Positions 24,965 to 34,420 are shown, counted from the first letter of the stretch. The stretch: DNA of 64,000 nt from Azospirillum canadense (GCF_025961225.1 NZ_JAOQNG010000010.1:610501-674500), one strand, 5' to 3'. Notes: generated from the sequence alone by a model not told the origin. Numbers and translations are program-made.

Positions 24965-26164
24965 ATGACGGCGGACAGCTTCCAGGATCGGCCGGCGCCC
25001 TACGGCTGCAACCCCGCGGAGACGCGCGGGCGGCTGGTGCGGGAACCGGAAAGCCCGACGCGCTCGTGCTTCCAGCGCGACCGCGACCGCATCGTCCATT
25101 CCGGCGCCTTCCGCAAGCTGAAGTACAAGACGCAGGTCTTCGTCTACCACGAGGGCGACTATTTCCGCACGCGGCTGACGCACAGCCTGGAGGTCGCGCA
25201 GATCGCCCGTTCGATCAGCCGCGCGCTGGGGCTGAACGAGGACTTGGCGGAAGCGGTGGCGCTCGCCCACGACCTGGGGCACACGCCCTTCGGCCACGCC
25301 GGCGAAGACGCGTTGAACGCCTGCATGGCCCCCTTTGGTGGCTTCGCCCACAATGACCAGACGCTGCGCATCCTGACGATGCTGGAGCGGCGCTACGCCG
25401 AGTTCGACGGGCTGAACCTGACCTGGGAGACGCTGGAGGGTGTGGTCAAGCACAACGGTCCGCTGCTGCCCCTGAAGGAGGGGGAGCAACTGCCGACCAC
25501 GCTGCGCGCCTTCCAGGAGGTCTGGGACCTGGAACTGCACACCAACCCGGGGGCGGAGGCGCAGGTCGCCGCACTGGCCGACGACATCGCCTACAACAAC
25601 CACGACATCGACGATGGCTTGCGCGCCGGGCTTTTCACCGTGGACGAGGTGGCGGAACTGCCGCTGGTCGGGCCGGTGGTGCGGCAGGTCTGCGACAAAT
25701 ACCCGAAGCTGGAGCGCTCCCGTCTGATCCACGAGACGATCCGGCGCATGATCAACAACATGGTCGTCGACCTGCTGGCGGAGACAAAGCGGCGCCTTGC
25801 CGAGGCCAAGCCGGGCAGCGCCGCGGAGGTTCGGGCGTTGCCGATGCCGGTGGTCAGCTTCTCCGACGCGATGTTCGAGGCGCAGCGACCCTTGCGCGCC
25901 TTCCTGAAACAGCGCATGTACCGCCATTACCGGGTGAACCGGGAAATGAGCAAGTGCAAGCGGGTCGTCGCCGCCCTGTTCGACCTGTTCCTGGCCGAGC
26001 CGAACACTCTTCCGACCCAATGGCAGGAGGAGGTGGCGGCGCTCGGCGGGGACACGGACAAGGTGGTGCTCGCCCGGCTGGTCGCCGACTACATCGCGGG
26101 GATGACCGACCGCTACGCGCTGGCCGAGTACGCCCGTCTGTTCGACATGGACGCCAAGACCTAA
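24965..26164 (+). CDS. dgt: dGTPase-like deoxynucleoside triphosphate triphosphohydrolase (HD domain)
   Basis: 399 residues. HD-superfamily metal ligands are visible: His73 in RLTHSLEV, His-Asp 102-103 in LAHDLGHTPFGHAGE, and Asp in DDIAYNNHD near residue 205. Removes triphosphate from deoxynucleotides, affecting dNTP pools. It matches the shorter 'dGTPase-like' type common in alphaproteobacteria, usually next to argS as here (17-base gap). ATG 24965 gives the conserved start; earlier codons are not family-like. Confidence 0.93.
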   Translation: MTADSFQDRPAPYGCNPAETRGRLVREPESPTRSCFQRDRDRIVHSGAFRKLKYKTQVFVYHEGDYFRTRLTHSLEVAQIARSISRALGLNEDLAEAVALAHDLGHTPFGHAGEDALNACMAPFGGFAHNDQTLRILTMLERRYAEFDGLNLTWETLEGVVKHNGPLLPLKEGEQLPTTLRAFQEVWDLELHTNPGAEAQVAALADDIAYNNHDIDDGLRAGLFTVDEVAELPLVGPVVRQVCDKYPKLERSRLIHETIRRMINNMVVDLLAETKRRLAEAKPGSAAEVRALPMPVVSFSDAMFEAQRPLRAFLKQRMYRHYRVNREMSKCKRVVAALFDLFLAEPNTLPTQWQEEVAALGGDTDKVVLARLVADYIAGMTDRYALAEYARLFDMDAKT

Positions 26165-26181
26165 CGTCAAGAATTGAAAAA

Positions 26182-27942
26182 ATGAACATCTTCAAGGCCT
26201 TCGAAAACGACATTCGCAAGCTGCTGGAGGACCTCGCCGCCGAGGGCCGGATTCCGGCGGGGCTCGACACCAGCCGCCTGACGGTGGAACCGCCGCGCGA
26301 GGCGGCGCATGGCGACCTGTCCACGAACGCGGCGATGATCCTCGCCAAGCCGGCGGGCAAGCCGCCGCGCGCGCTGGCGGAGATGCTGGTCGAGAAGCTG
26401 AAGGCGCGCCCGGACGTGGCGAGCGTCGAGATCGCCGGCCCCGGCTTCGTGAACCTGCGCCTGTCCGCCGACGTCTGGCGCGACCGCATCCGCGACGTGC
26501 TGACCGCCGGCACGGCCTATGGCGACAGCAATCTCGGCGCCAAGGAGCCGGTGAACGTCGAGTATGTGTCGGCCAACCCGACCGGCCCGCTGCACGCGGC
26601 GCACGGCCGCGGCGCCGTGTTCGGCGACGCGCTGGCGGCGCTGCTGGAAAAGGCCGGCTACGCGGTCACCCGCGAGTACTACATCAACGACGCCGGCGCC
26701 CAGGTGGACGTGCTGGCCCGCTCCACCTTCCTGCGCTACCGCGAGGCGCTGGGCGAGGACATCGGGGAGATCCCGGCGGGCCTCTATCCCGGCGAATACC
26801 TGAAGGAGGTCGGGCAGGCGCTCGCCCAGCGGGATGGGAACAAGTGGGTCGGGACCGAAGAGGCCGAGTGGCTGCCGGCCTGCCGCGAGTTCGCCATCGC
26901 CATGATCATGGAGTGGATCAAGGAGGATCTCGGCGTGCTGGGCGTCCGCATGGACGTCTACAGGTCCGAACGCGCGCTGGTGAAGGCGGGCGCGGTGGAC
27001 ACGGCGCTGACGGCGCTGGAGGAGCGCGGGCTGATCTACGTCGGCGTGCTGGAGCCGCCCAAGGGCAAGAAGCCCGACGATTGGGAGCCTCGGCCGCAGA
27101 CGCTGTTCAAGTCCACGGATTTCGGCGACGACGTCGACCGGCCGCTGAAGAAGTCGGACGGGTCCTTCACCTACTTCTCCAACGACATCGCCTACCACTT
27201 CGACAAGAGCCGCCGCGGCTTCAACACGCTGATCGACGTGTGGGGCGCCGACCATGGCGGCTACGTCAAGCGCATGCAGGCGGCGACCACGGCCATCACC
27301 GAGGGCAAGGCGGCGCTGGACGTGAAGCTGTGCCAGCTCGTCCACCTGATGAAGAACGGCGAGCCGGTGAAGATGTCCAAGCGCGCGGGCACCTTCGTGA
27401 CGCTGCGCGACGTGATCGAGGAAGTGGGCAAGGACGTCGTCCGCTTTATCATGCTGACCCGCCGCAACGACCAGACGCTGGAGTTCGATTTCGCCAAGGT
27501 GGTGGAGCAGTCGAAGGACAATCCGGTCTTCTACGTGCAGTACGCGCACGCCCGCTGCCGCTCCGTCCTGCGTCACGCGGCCACGGCCATGCCGGGCGCC
27601 GACCTGTCGCTGGCGGCGCTGGCCGCGAAGTCGAACCTCGCACGGCTGGACAGCGAGGAGGAGATGGCGCTCGCCAAGCGCATGGCGACTTGGCCGCGCA
27701 TGGTGGAGTCCGCCGCGGAGGCGCACGAGCCGCACCGCGTGGCCTTCTATCTCTACGACCTCGCCAGCGACTTCCACGCGCTGTGGAATAAGGGCCGCGA
27801 CGACGCCAGCTTGCGCTTCCTGATCGACGGCGACGAGGAGGTGACGGTCGCCCGGCTGGCGCTGGTCAGCGCCGTCGCCACGGTGATCGCGTCCGGCCTT
27901 GCGGTCATGGGCGTGGAGCCGGTGGAGGAAATGCGCTCATGA
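26182..27942 (+). CDS. argS: Arginyl-tRNA synthetase
   Basis: 586 residues, full length. N-terminal Add1 domain, then the class I HIGH-type motif HAAHG (138-142) in ANPTGPLHAAHGRGA, and KMSKR (397-401), the degenerate KMSKS typical of ArgRS, followed by the DALR anticodon-binding domain. Charges tRNA-Arg. The stop overlaps the next start by four bases (ATGA), tying it to the cell-envelope genes downstream, an arrangement common in alphaproteobacteria. Confidence 0.97.
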   Translation: MNIFKAFENDIRKLLEDLAAEGRIPAGLDTSRLTVEPPREAAHGDLSTNAAMILAKPAGKPPRALAEMLVEKLKARPDVASVEIAGPGFVNLRLSADVWRDRIRDVLTAGTAYGDSNLGAKEPVNVEYVSANPTGPLHAAHGRGAVFGDALAALLEKAGYAVTREYYINDAGAQVDVLARSTFLRYREALGEDIGEIPAGLYPGEYLKEVGQALAQRDGNKWVGTEEAEWLPACREFAIAMIMEWIKEDLGVLGVRMDVYRSERALVKAGAVDTALTALEERGLIYVGVLEPPKGKKPDDWEPRPQTLFKSTDFGDDVDRPLKKSDGSFTYFSNDIAYHFDKSRRGFNTLIDVWGADHGGYVKRMQAATTAITEGKAALDVKLCQLVHLMKNGEPVKMSKRAGTFVTLRDVIEEVGKDVVRFIMLTRRNDQTLEFDFAKVVEQSKDNPVFYVQYAHARCRSVLRHAATAMPGADLSLAALAAKSNLARLDSEEEMALAKRMATWPRMVESAAEAHEPHRVAFYLYDLASDFHALWNKGRDDASLRFLIDGDEEVTVARLALVSAVATVIASGLAVMGVEPVEEMRS

Positions 27943-28952
27943 AGTACGAGGGCGATGTCAACTACGCCAGCAACCCCTACGGCACCACGCCGAACCGGGG
28001 AGGCCGGCGCGGTCTGCTCGGCCTCGGGATGGCCGTGGTGGGCATCGTGGCCTTCGCCGGTGCGATCGTCGTGACCTACGGCAAGGGCGACCGCGCGTCC
28101 CCGGACGGCGGACCGCCGCTGCTGACCGCCGACGGCACGCCCACCAAGATGCGCCCGGAGCAGCCGGGCGGCATGGAGGTGCCGCACCAGGACAAGCTGG
28201 TGTACGAGCGGCTGAACGAGCACGGCGCGAAGCCGCAGGTCGAACGGCTGCTGCCTCCGCCGGAGGAACCTCTGCCGCGCCCGGTGGTGACCCCGCAGAT
28301 GCCGGCACCCCCGGCCATGCCGGAGGTGCCGCCGGTGGCACAGCTTCCGCCGCCGCCGCCGGGTGCGACGACGACCGTGCCGCGCCTGCCGGACGGCCAG
28401 CCGGCCGCGGGTGCGGACGGGCAGGCGGTCGCGCCCCCGCCGGCCGTCGCGGCCGTGCCACCGGCCCCGGCGCCCGTGGCGAAGGCGGCTCCGGCCGCGA
28501 AGCCGGCCCCGTCGCCCGCGGCGCAACCGCAGCCCAACGCCCCGAAGGCGGCGCCCGCCGCCCCGGTGCAGACCGCGGCGCTGCCGACCCCGCCGAAGCC
28601 GACCGCTCCGGCCGCGCAAGCGCCGGCGCCGCAGGCCGCGAAGCCGGCTCCCTCCCCGGCGGCGGCTCCAGCAGCACCTCCGGCCCCGGCCAAGGCCGCC
28701 GGTGGTGGCGGTTGGCGCATCCAGCTCGCCTCCCTTCGCAGCGAGGCGGAGGCCACGGCGGAGTGGAAGCGCCTGTCCGGGCGCCATCCGGACGCGCTGG
28801 GCGGCCTGTCCATGCAGGTCGTCAAGGCCGACCTGGGCGAGAAGGGCGTCTACTACCGTGTGCAGGGCGTCGGATTGAACGAGGATCGGGCCAAGGCGGC
28901 CTGCGCCCAGCTGAAGGCGCAAAGTGTGGGGTGCGTGGTTGTCCGTCCATAA
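27939..28952 (+). CDS. SPOR-domain membrane protein
   Basis: 337 residues: short cytoplasmic N-terminus, one membrane helix (about 24-46), a ~200-residue Pro/Ala-rich periplasmic linker, and a C-terminal SPOR domain (WRIQLASLRSEAEA ... GVYYRVQGVG). SPOR domains bind denuded septal peptidoglycan, so a role at the division site is likely. Translationally coupled to argS and overlapping the likely nagZ start by 29 bases. Confidence 0.88.
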   Translation: MKYEGDVNYASNPYGTTPNRGGRRGLLGLGMAVVGIVAFAGAIVVTYGKGDRASPDGGPPLLTADGTPTKMRPEQPGGMEVPHQDKLVYERLNEHGAKPQVERLLPPPEEPLPRPVVTPQMPAPPAMPEVPPVAQLPPPPPGATTTVPRLPDGQPAAGADGQAVAPPPAVAAVPPAPAPVAKAAPAAKPAPSPAAQPQPNAPKAAPAAPVQTAALPTPPKPTAPAAQAPAPQAAKPAPSPAAAPAAPPAPAKAAGGGGWRIQLASLRSEAEATAEWKRLSGRHPDALGGLSMQVVKADLGEKGVYYRVQGVGLNEDRAKAACAQLKAQSVGCVVVRP

Positions 28953-30027
28953 GCCGTCTAAAGCTGCCGCAACGCCGGTTTCGAAAACGGCGGCTCCGAA
29001 GGCCCATCGCCCCCGCGCGGTCGTCTTTGGCGCCGCCGGCACGAGCTTGAGCGAGGAGGAGCGCGCGTTTTTCCGCGAGTCCGACCCGCTGGGCTTCATC
29101 CTGTTCCGCCGCAACTGCGAGACTCCCGAGCAGGTGCGCGCGTTGGTGGACGCCATGCGCGAGTCCGTCGGCCGGCCCGACGCGCCGGTGCTGATCGACC
29201 AGGAGGGCGGGCGCGTCGCGCGCATGCGGCCGCCGCACTGGCCGGCCTTCCCGCCGATGCGCGTCTTCGGCGACCTGGCCGACCGCGACCCCGCCGCCGG
29301 GCGGGAGGCCGCCTGGATCAACGCCCGGCTGCTCGCCCACGCGCTGATCGACGTCGGTGTGACGGTGGACTGCGCGCCGGTCTGCGACGTGCCGGTGGAA
29401 GGCGCCCACGACATCATCGGCGACCGGGCCTTCTCCCGCGATCCCGCGCGCGTGGCCGATCTGGCGCGCGCGACCTGCGAGGGGCTGATCGCCGGCGGTG
29501 TGCTGCCGGTCGTGAAGCACATCCCCGGCCACGGCCGCGCCTTCGCCGACAGCCACGCCGAACTTCCGGTGGTGGACGCGCCGCTGGAGGATCTCCAGGC
29601 CACGGACTTCGCGCCCTTCCGCGATCTGGCCGACATGCCGCTGGGCATGGTCGCCCACGTCGTGCTGAAGGCCGTCGATCCGGACGCGCCGGCCAGCACC
29701 TCGGCCACCGTGGTGCGCGACGTGGTGCGCGGCGCGCCGATCGGGTTCGACGGGCTGCTGTTCAGCGACGACCTGTCCATGGGCGCGCTGGCCGGGGGCA
29801 TGGACGACCGGGCGCAGGCCGTGCTGGCGGCGGGCATCGACGTCGTGCTTCACTGCAACGGCGTGATGGAGGAGATGGTGGCGGTGGCCGAGGTGGTGCC
29901 GCCCATCAGCTACGTCGCGGCCCAGCGCTGGGCGCTCGCCCAGGCGGTGCGCTGCGTGGCGCAGCCGGTGGACGTCGTCGCGCTGGGGGCGCGGTTGGCC
30001 GAACTGCTCCGTTCCCCCGGGGCTTGA
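28924..30027 (+). CDS. nagZ: Beta-N-acetylhexosaminidase NagZ (GH3)
   Basis: 367 residues from GTG 28924. Family-3 glycoside hydrolase of peptidoglycan recycling; it removes GlcNAc from anhydromuropeptides in the cytoplasm. The substrate loop KHIPGHGRAFADSH with its Asp-His pair and the nucleophile Asp in LLFSDDLSMGAL are intact, as is DQEGGRVARM. The first ~25 residues are Lys/Pro/Ala-rich and beyond the family core, so the true start may lie further in. No signal peptide, consistent with a cytoplasmic enzyme. Confidence 0.93.
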   Translation: MWGAWLSVHKPSKAAATPVSKTAAPKAHRPRAVVFGAAGTSLSEEERAFFRESDPLGFILFRRNCETPEQVRALVDAMRESVGRPDAPVLIDQEGGRVARMRPPHWPAFPPMRVFGDLADRDPAAGREAAWINARLLAHALIDVGVTVDCAPVCDVPVEGAHDIIGDRAFSRDPARVADLARATCEGLIAGGVLPVVKHIPGHGRAFADSHAELPVVDAPLEDLQATDFAPFRDLADMPLGMVAHVVLKAVDPDAPASTSATVVRDVVRGAPIGFDGLLFSDDLSMGALAGGMDDRAQAVLAAGIDVVLHCNGVMEEMVAVAEVVPPISYVAAQRWALAQAVRCVAQPVDVVALGARLAELLRSPGA

Positions 30028-30039
30028 GGAGGATAGGGA

Positions 30040-30726
30040 ATGGACGGCCTGATCGACCGGATCCCGATGATCGCCGCGGTCGCCCTTCCCGCGATCCTGG
30101 CCATCACCCTGCACGAGGCGGCGCACGGATTCGTCGCCTGGTGGCGGGGCGACGACACGGCGTGGCAGCTCGGCCGCGTGACGCTGAACCCGCTGCGCCA
30201 CATCGACCCCTTCGGCACGGTGATCCTGCCGGCGCTGATGTACTTCACCACCGGATTCGTGTTCGGCTGGGCCAAGCCGGTGCCGGTGAACTTCGCCCGC
30301 CTGCACTACCCGCGCCGCGACATGGTTTGGGTGGCGCTGGCCGGGCCCGGGATCAACTTCGTGCTGGCGCTGGTGTCCGCCATGCTCTGGGGTCTGACCG
30401 GCGACCAAGCCGAGGGCATCGGGGCGTGGTTCCGCGCGGCGCTGGAGGTGTCGGTGCTGGTCAACGTCGTGCTGATGGTCTTCAACCTGATCCCGATTCC
30501 GCCGCTGGACGGCGGCCGGGTGGCGGTGGGCGTCCTGCCGGACGCGCTGGCCTTCCCGTTGGCCCGGCTGGAGCGCTTCGGGATGCTGATCCTGCTGGGC
30601 GCCTTCTTCCTGCTGCCGATGATCGGGCGCGAGATCGGGGTGAACCTGAATGTGATGAGCTGGGTGCTCGGCCCGCCGGTCGACTGGGTCATCGACGTGA
30701 TCCGCGTGCTGAGCGGCAATTCCTGA
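30040..30726 (+). CDS. Site-2 protease family (M50) membrane metallopeptidase
   Basis: 228 residues, a minimal M50 protease of about four to six membrane helices. The zinc motif HEAAH (25-29) lies in the first helix and the third ligand Asp in NLIPIPPLDGGRV (near 161-173). No PDZ or CBS domain, unlike RseP. It cuts substrates within the membrane; the target is not predictable. It has a strong GAGGAGG site and sits between nagZ and scpA, its usual place in related genomes. Confidence 0.92.
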   Translation: MDGLIDRIPMIAAVALPAILAITLHEAAHGFVAWWRGDDTAWQLGRVTLNPLRHIDPFGTVILPALMYFTTGFVFGWAKPVPVNFARLHYPRRDMVWVALAGPGINFVLALVSAMLWGLTGDQAEGIGAWFRAALEVSVLVNVVLMVFNLIPIPPLDGGRVAVGVLPDALAFPLARLERFGMLILLGAFFLLPMIGREIGVNLNVMSWVLGPPVDWVIDVIRVLSGNS

Positions 30727-30727
30727 C

Positions 30728-31519
30728 ATGGCGCCGAAGCCGCCGAAGGACGGTTTTGCGGAGGAGGGCGCCGGCCCGGCGAGCCCGGCGGAGCAGCTCG
30801 TCCTCGTGCTGGACGGGTTCGAGGGGCCGCTCGACATGCTGCTGGCGCTGGGGCGCGAGCAGAAGGTGGACCTGACCAAGATCTCCATCCTCCAACTCGC
30901 CGACCAATACCTCGCCTTTGTCGCGGAGGCGCGCAAGGTACGGCTGGAGCTGGCCGCCGACTATCTCGTCATGGCGGCGTGGCTCGCCTACCTGAAGTCG
31001 CGCCTGCTGATCCCGAACGTCGAGGACGAGGAACCGTCGGGCGAGGACATGGCGGCGGCGCTGGCCTTCCAGCTGCAGCGGCTGGAGGCGATGAAGGAGG
31101 CCTCGGCCAAGCTGTTCCGGCGCCCGCGCCTGGGGGTGGACGTCTTCCCGCGCGGTGCGCCGGAGGACGTGGACATCCAGCGCAAGTCGGTCTTCCAGGT
31201 CACGCTCTACGACCTGCTGAAGGCCTATGGCGAGCACAAGAAGCGCAAGGAAGGCGGCGTCCTGCACATCGAGCCGGTGCGGCTCTATTCGCTGGAGGAT
31301 GCGGTGCGCCGCCTGTCGGAACTGCTTGGGCGCATGCCGGACTGGGCGACGCTGTCCAGCTTCTTGCCCGACGGCGTGCGCGGCGCTCTGCTGAACCGCT
31401 CCGCGCTGGCCGCGCACTTCGCGGCGACGCTGGAGCTGGCCAAGGCCGGGCAGGTAGAACTGCGGCAGGACGGCGCCTTCGCACCGATCTACGTCCGCCG
31501 CGCTGCCCGACAGGAATGA
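30728..31519 (+). CDS. scpA: Segregation and condensation protein A
   Basis: 263 residues; kleisin subunit of the SMC-ScpAB condensin. The N-terminal VLDGFEGPLDMLLALGREQKVD pattern and the C-terminal winged-helix (ATLELAKAGQVELRQDG) are the SMC-binding ends. The start is one base after the protease stop and scpB follows after 27 bases, so the three are probably one transcript. Confidence 0.94.
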   Translation: MAPKPPKDGFAEEGAGPASPAEQLVLVLDGFEGPLDMLLALGREQKVDLTKISILQLADQYLAFVAEARKVRLELAADYLVMAAWLAYLKSRLLIPNVEDEEPSGEDMAAALAFQLQRLEAMKEASAKLFRRPRLGVDVFPRGAPEDVDIQRKSVFQVTLYDLLKAYGEHKKRKEGGVLHIEPVRLYSLEDAVRRLSELLGRMPDWATLSSFLPDGVRGALLNRSALAAHFAATLELAKAGQVELRQDGAFAPIYVRRAARQE

Positions 31520-31546
31520 TGCGATAGGAATGATGGGACCGCATCG

Positions 31547-32182
31547 ATGATCCAGGACATCGCCAACCCCGAGGCCGTGGAGGCGCGTCTTCACAAGCTG
31601 CGGCTTCTGGAAGCCCTGCTGTTCGCCTCCGCCGATCCGCTCGACGAGGAAACGCTGGCCGGGCGGCTGGAGCGCGACACAGACGTGGCCGACCTTCTTG
31701 AGGAGCTGCGTGCGCATTACGCGCCGCGTGGCGTGAACCTCGTGCGCACGGGGGCCGGATGGTCCTTCCGCACCGCCCTGGACCTCGCCCCGCTGCTGCG
31801 GCAGGAGGAGGAGGTTTCCAAAAAGCTGTCACGGGCGGCCATCGAGACGCTGGCGATCATCGCCTACCACCAGCCGGTGACCCGCGCCGAGATCGAGGCG
31901 ATCCGCGGCGTGGCGACCAGCAAGGGCACGCTGGACATCCTGATGGAGAACGGCTGGATCCGGCCGGGCCGCCGCCGCGAGACTCCGGGCCGGCCGCTGA
32001 CCTGGGTGACCACCGACCATTTCCTGGACCATTTCGGACTGGAATCGCTGCGCGACCTGCCGGGCGTCGAGGATCTGCGCGCCGCGGGGCTGCTGGATTC
32101 GCGCCCGGTCCTGCTGGGCATCGCCGGCGGTGGTGCCGACGAGCCAGCCGAGAGCGCGGAGACGGAGGACGCGGACGGCTGA
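31547..32182 (+). CDS. scpB: Segregation and condensation protein B
   Basis: 211 residues with two winged-helix domains: RLLEALLFASADPLDEE at the start and ALETLAIIAYHQPVTRAEIE-type region followed by GRPLTWVTTDHFLDHFGL. Dimerises and binds ScpA to regulate the SMC complex. Acidic C-terminal tail (GADEPAESAETEDADG). Confidence 0.94.
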   Translation: MIQDIANPEAVEARLHKLRLLEALLFASADPLDEETLAGRLERDTDVADLLEELRAHYAPRGVNLVRTGAGWSFRTALDLAPLLRQEEEVSKKLSRAAIETLAIIAYHQPVTRAEIEAIRGVATSKGTLDILMENGWIRPGRRRETPGRPLTWVTTDHFLDHFGLESLRDLPGVEDLRAAGLLDSRPVLLGIAGGGADEPAESAETEDADG

Positions 32183-32206
32183 AGACGCCGCCTTTCCGTC
32201 ACCATT

Positions 32207-32227
32207 CGAAAATAAGAACCATTTGCA
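32207..32227. promoter_or_regulatory. Fur-box-like site upstream of the iron-type ABC ATPase
   Basis: Read on the minus strand the 21 bases begin TGCAAATGGTTCTTATTT and agree at about 17 of 21 positions with the classical Fur-box form TGCAAATGATTCTCATTT. It stands out as AT-rich in a GC-rich region and lies about 70 bases before the ABC gene start, where Fur-Fe could repress. Not tested. Confidence 0.5.
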
Positions 32228-32294
32228 TCAACTCCGGTGGCCGTTTACTAGGGAATCAACCGATTTCTTCCGCCGACCTGGGACCGCGACCGCC

Positions 32295-33395
32295 ATGAAC
32301 CGATCAACCGCCACCGCCCGCGCCCATGAGGCCACGGACGCGCCGCGCGAGGCCCTGGCGCTCGACCGTGTCACGCACCGGTATGGGAGGACGACGGCGG
32401 TGGACGACGTCAGCCTGACCATCGGGCCGGGCGAAATCGTCTGCCTGTGCGGCCCGTCCGGCTGCGGAAAGTCCTCGTTGCTGCGCATCGCGGCGGGGCT
32501 GGAGCCGTTGCAGGCGGGGGCGGTGCGCGTCGGCGGGCGGTTGGTCGCGGACGGGCGGGGCGCGGTGCCGCCGGAAAAGCGCGGCGTCGGACTGGTCTTC
32601 CAGGATTACGCGCTGTTCCCGCACCTGTCGGTGCTCGACAACGTCCGCTTCGGGCTGTCGGGGCTGACTGGCGAGGCGCAGAAGGGCCGCGCCCTGGAAA
32701 CGCTTGGGCAGGTCGGCATGGCGGAGCACGCCGGGTCGTTCCCGCACCAGCTCTCCGGCGGGCAGCAGCAGCGCGTGGCGCTCGCCCGCGCGCTGGCGCC
32801 GAATCCGGCGGTTTTGCTGCTGGACGAGCCCTTCTCCGGCCTCGACGCCCGGCTGCGGGAGCAGGTGCGGGACGAGACGTTGCACGTTCTGAAGCGCAAC
32901 GGTGCGGCCACCATGCTGGTCACCCACGACCCGGAAGAGGCGATGTTCCTCGCCGACCGGATCGCGCTGATGCGCGCCGGGCGGATCGTGCAGATCGGGG
33001 ACCCGGTCGACCTCTACACCCGCCCGGCCGATTCTTACGCCGCCAGTTTCTTCGGGGAGGTGAACCGGCTGGGCGGTGTCGCGCGCGGCGGGGCGGTGGC
33101 GACGCCGGTCGGTTCCGTACCGGCGGCCGTGGCCGAGGGAAGCACCGTCGAGGTGCTGATTCGGCCGGAGGCGCTGAAGCTGGCGGTCGGTGAAGGACCA
33201 AGCAGCGCGGTGACGGCCCGGGTCACGGCCGCACGCCTGCTCGGCCGGTCGAGCCTCGTCCATCTGGACCTGCCGGACGGGATGGGCGGGACCGTCCACC
33301 TGCACGCCCGCGTGCCGGGACCGTTCCTGCCCCCCGAGGAAAGCCTTGTTTCGGTCAGTTTGGACCGGTCCCAGGTCTTCGTTTTTCCCGCCTGA
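32295..33395 (+). CDS. ABC transporter ATP-binding protein, FbpC (ferric iron) type
   Basis: 366 residues. All ABC motifs intact: Walker A GPSGCGKSS, Q-loop VFQDYALFPHL, signature LSGGQQQR, Walker B VLLLDEPFSGLD, His in VTHDPEEAM, then a C-terminal TOBE domain (VEVLIRPEALKL). Closest in style to Fe3+/thiamine/spermidine importers. No permease or binding-protein gene is nearby, so it must partner subunits encoded elsewhere. The Fur-box-like site upstream favours iron. Start ATG 32295 is preferred; earlier codons lack family resemblance. It splits scpB from tatA. Confidence 0.88.
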   Translation: MNRSTATARAHEATDAPREALALDRVTHRYGRTTAVDDVSLTIGPGEIVCLCGPSGCGKSSLLRIAAGLEPLQAGAVRVGGRLVADGRGAVPPEKRGVGLVFQDYALFPHLSVLDNVRFGLSGLTGEAQKGRALETLGQVGMAEHAGSFPHQLSGGQQQRVALARALAPNPAVLLLDEPFSGLDARLREQVRDETLHVLKRNGAATMLVTHDPEEAMFLADRIALMRAGRIVQIGDPVDLYTRPADSYAASFFGEVNRLGGVARGGAVATPVGSVPAAVAEGSTVEVLIRPEALKLAVGEGPSSAVTARVTAARLLGRSSLVHLDLPDGMGGTVHLHARVPGPFLPPEESLVSVSLDRSQVFVFPA

Positions 33396-33473
33396 CGCAT
33401 TACCTGAGTGCTGAGGCGGTTCCGCACGCCGGATGCCGGGACCAAGGCCCCATATCGGAAACCGGGGCCGGCG

Positions 33474-33502
33474 TTGCGGCGGCGAAACCTTTCTGCCATA
33501 GT
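33474..33502 (+). promoter_or_regulatory. Predicted sigma70-type promoter of tatABC
   Basis: TTGCGG (33474-33479), 17 bases, CATAGT (33497-33502), ending 41 bases before the tatA start. Good spacing with moderate matches to the -35 and -10 consensus. Confidence 0.35.
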
Positions 33503-33543
33503 GCCGCCCCGCCGATGGGGCGACCGTTCAGGAAAAAAGTGTC

Positions 33544-33828
33544 ATGGGATTCTCCAGCATCTGGCATTGGGTCATTGTTCTTCTGATCGTCCTGCTCCTG
33601 TTCGGCGCCGGCAAGCTGCCGAAGGTCATGGGCGACCTTGCCAAGGGCATCAAGAACTTCAAGGCCGGCCTGAAGGACGAGGATGAGGACGCCGCCGTGG
33701 TCGCCAAGCCGCAGGTGGTGTCGAGCCAGCCGGTTCCCCCGGCCGCCGGTCCCGCTGCTGCTGGTCCGACCGTCGTCACCCCCGCCCCGGACCAGGGCGT
33801 CAAGAAGGACGAGACGGCCCGTACCTGA
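33544..33828 (+). CDS. tatA: Sec-independent translocase subunit TatA
   Basis: 94 residues: N-terminal membrane helix (HWVIVLLIVLLLFGAGKLP), the conserved Phe-Gly before the amphipathic helix (KVMGDLAKGIKNFKAGL), then an acidic and Pro/Ala-rich tail. TatA forms the pore that exports folded proteins with twin-arginine signals. First gene of tatABC. Confidence 0.95.
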   Translation: MGFSSIWHWVIVLLIVLLLFGAGKLPKVMGDLAKGIKNFKAGLKDEDEDAAVVAKPQVVSSQPVPPAAGPAAAGPTVVTPAPDQGVKKDETART

Positions 33829-33877
33829 GCGGCCGGCGCCGCTGGCCCACGCGCCGTCTCGATAAGGCTGAGGAGCC

Positions 33878-34420
33878 ATGTTCGACATCGCTTGGTCGGA
33901 ACTGATGGTCATCGCGGTCGTGGCCCTTGTGGTCATTGGCCCGAAGGACCTGCCCAAGGCCATCTTCACCCTGGGAAAATGGGTGCGGAAGGCGCGCGTC
34001 GTCGCGCGTGACTTCCAGGGCCACATCGACGACATGATGCGCGAGGCGGAGTTGGACGAACTCCGCCAGCAGGCGCTGAAGGTCCGCGACACCAACCTGA
34101 AAAGCATGGTGGAGAACTCCATCGACCCGAAGGGCGAGTTGAAGAACGCCTTCGATGTTTCGATGACGAGCGGCACGTCCGGCCATCCCGGCAGTACGCC
34201 GGAGGAGGATGGGGCGGTCGCTCCGGTCGGCTCTCCGCAGGTCGCCGCGGCGCAACCGCTGCCGGCGACCGAACCTCCAGTCACGGCGCCTCTTCCCGAG
34301 GCACCGCCGGTGGAGTTCACCCCCACGCCCGCGGCGGCCCCGGCCGCTGCTCCCGCGCAGACGGCTCCAGCGTCAACCGCTGAACCCGTCCCGGCGCCAA
34401 CGACGAACAAGCAGGCGTGA
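33878..34420 (+). CDS. tatB: Sec-independent translocase subunit TatB
   Basis: 180 residues: N-terminal helix (SELMVIAVVALVVIGPKDLPK) with the Gly-Pro hinge and conserved Glu of TatB, an amphipathic helix (FTLGKWVRKARVVARDFQGHIDDMMREAE), and a long Pro/Ala-rich tail. With TatC it forms the receptor for twin-arginine signals. AGGAG precedes the ATG. The stop overlaps the tatC GTG start (GTGA). Confidence 0.95.
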   Translation: MFDIAWSELMVIAVVALVVIGPKDLPKAIFTLGKWVRKARVVARDFQGHIDDMMREAELDELRQQALKVRDTNLKSMVENSIDPKGELKNAFDVSMTSGTSGHPGSTPEEDGAVAPVGSPQVAAAQPLPATEPPVTAPLPEAPPVEFTPTPAAAPAAAPAQTAPASTAEPVPAPTTNKQA

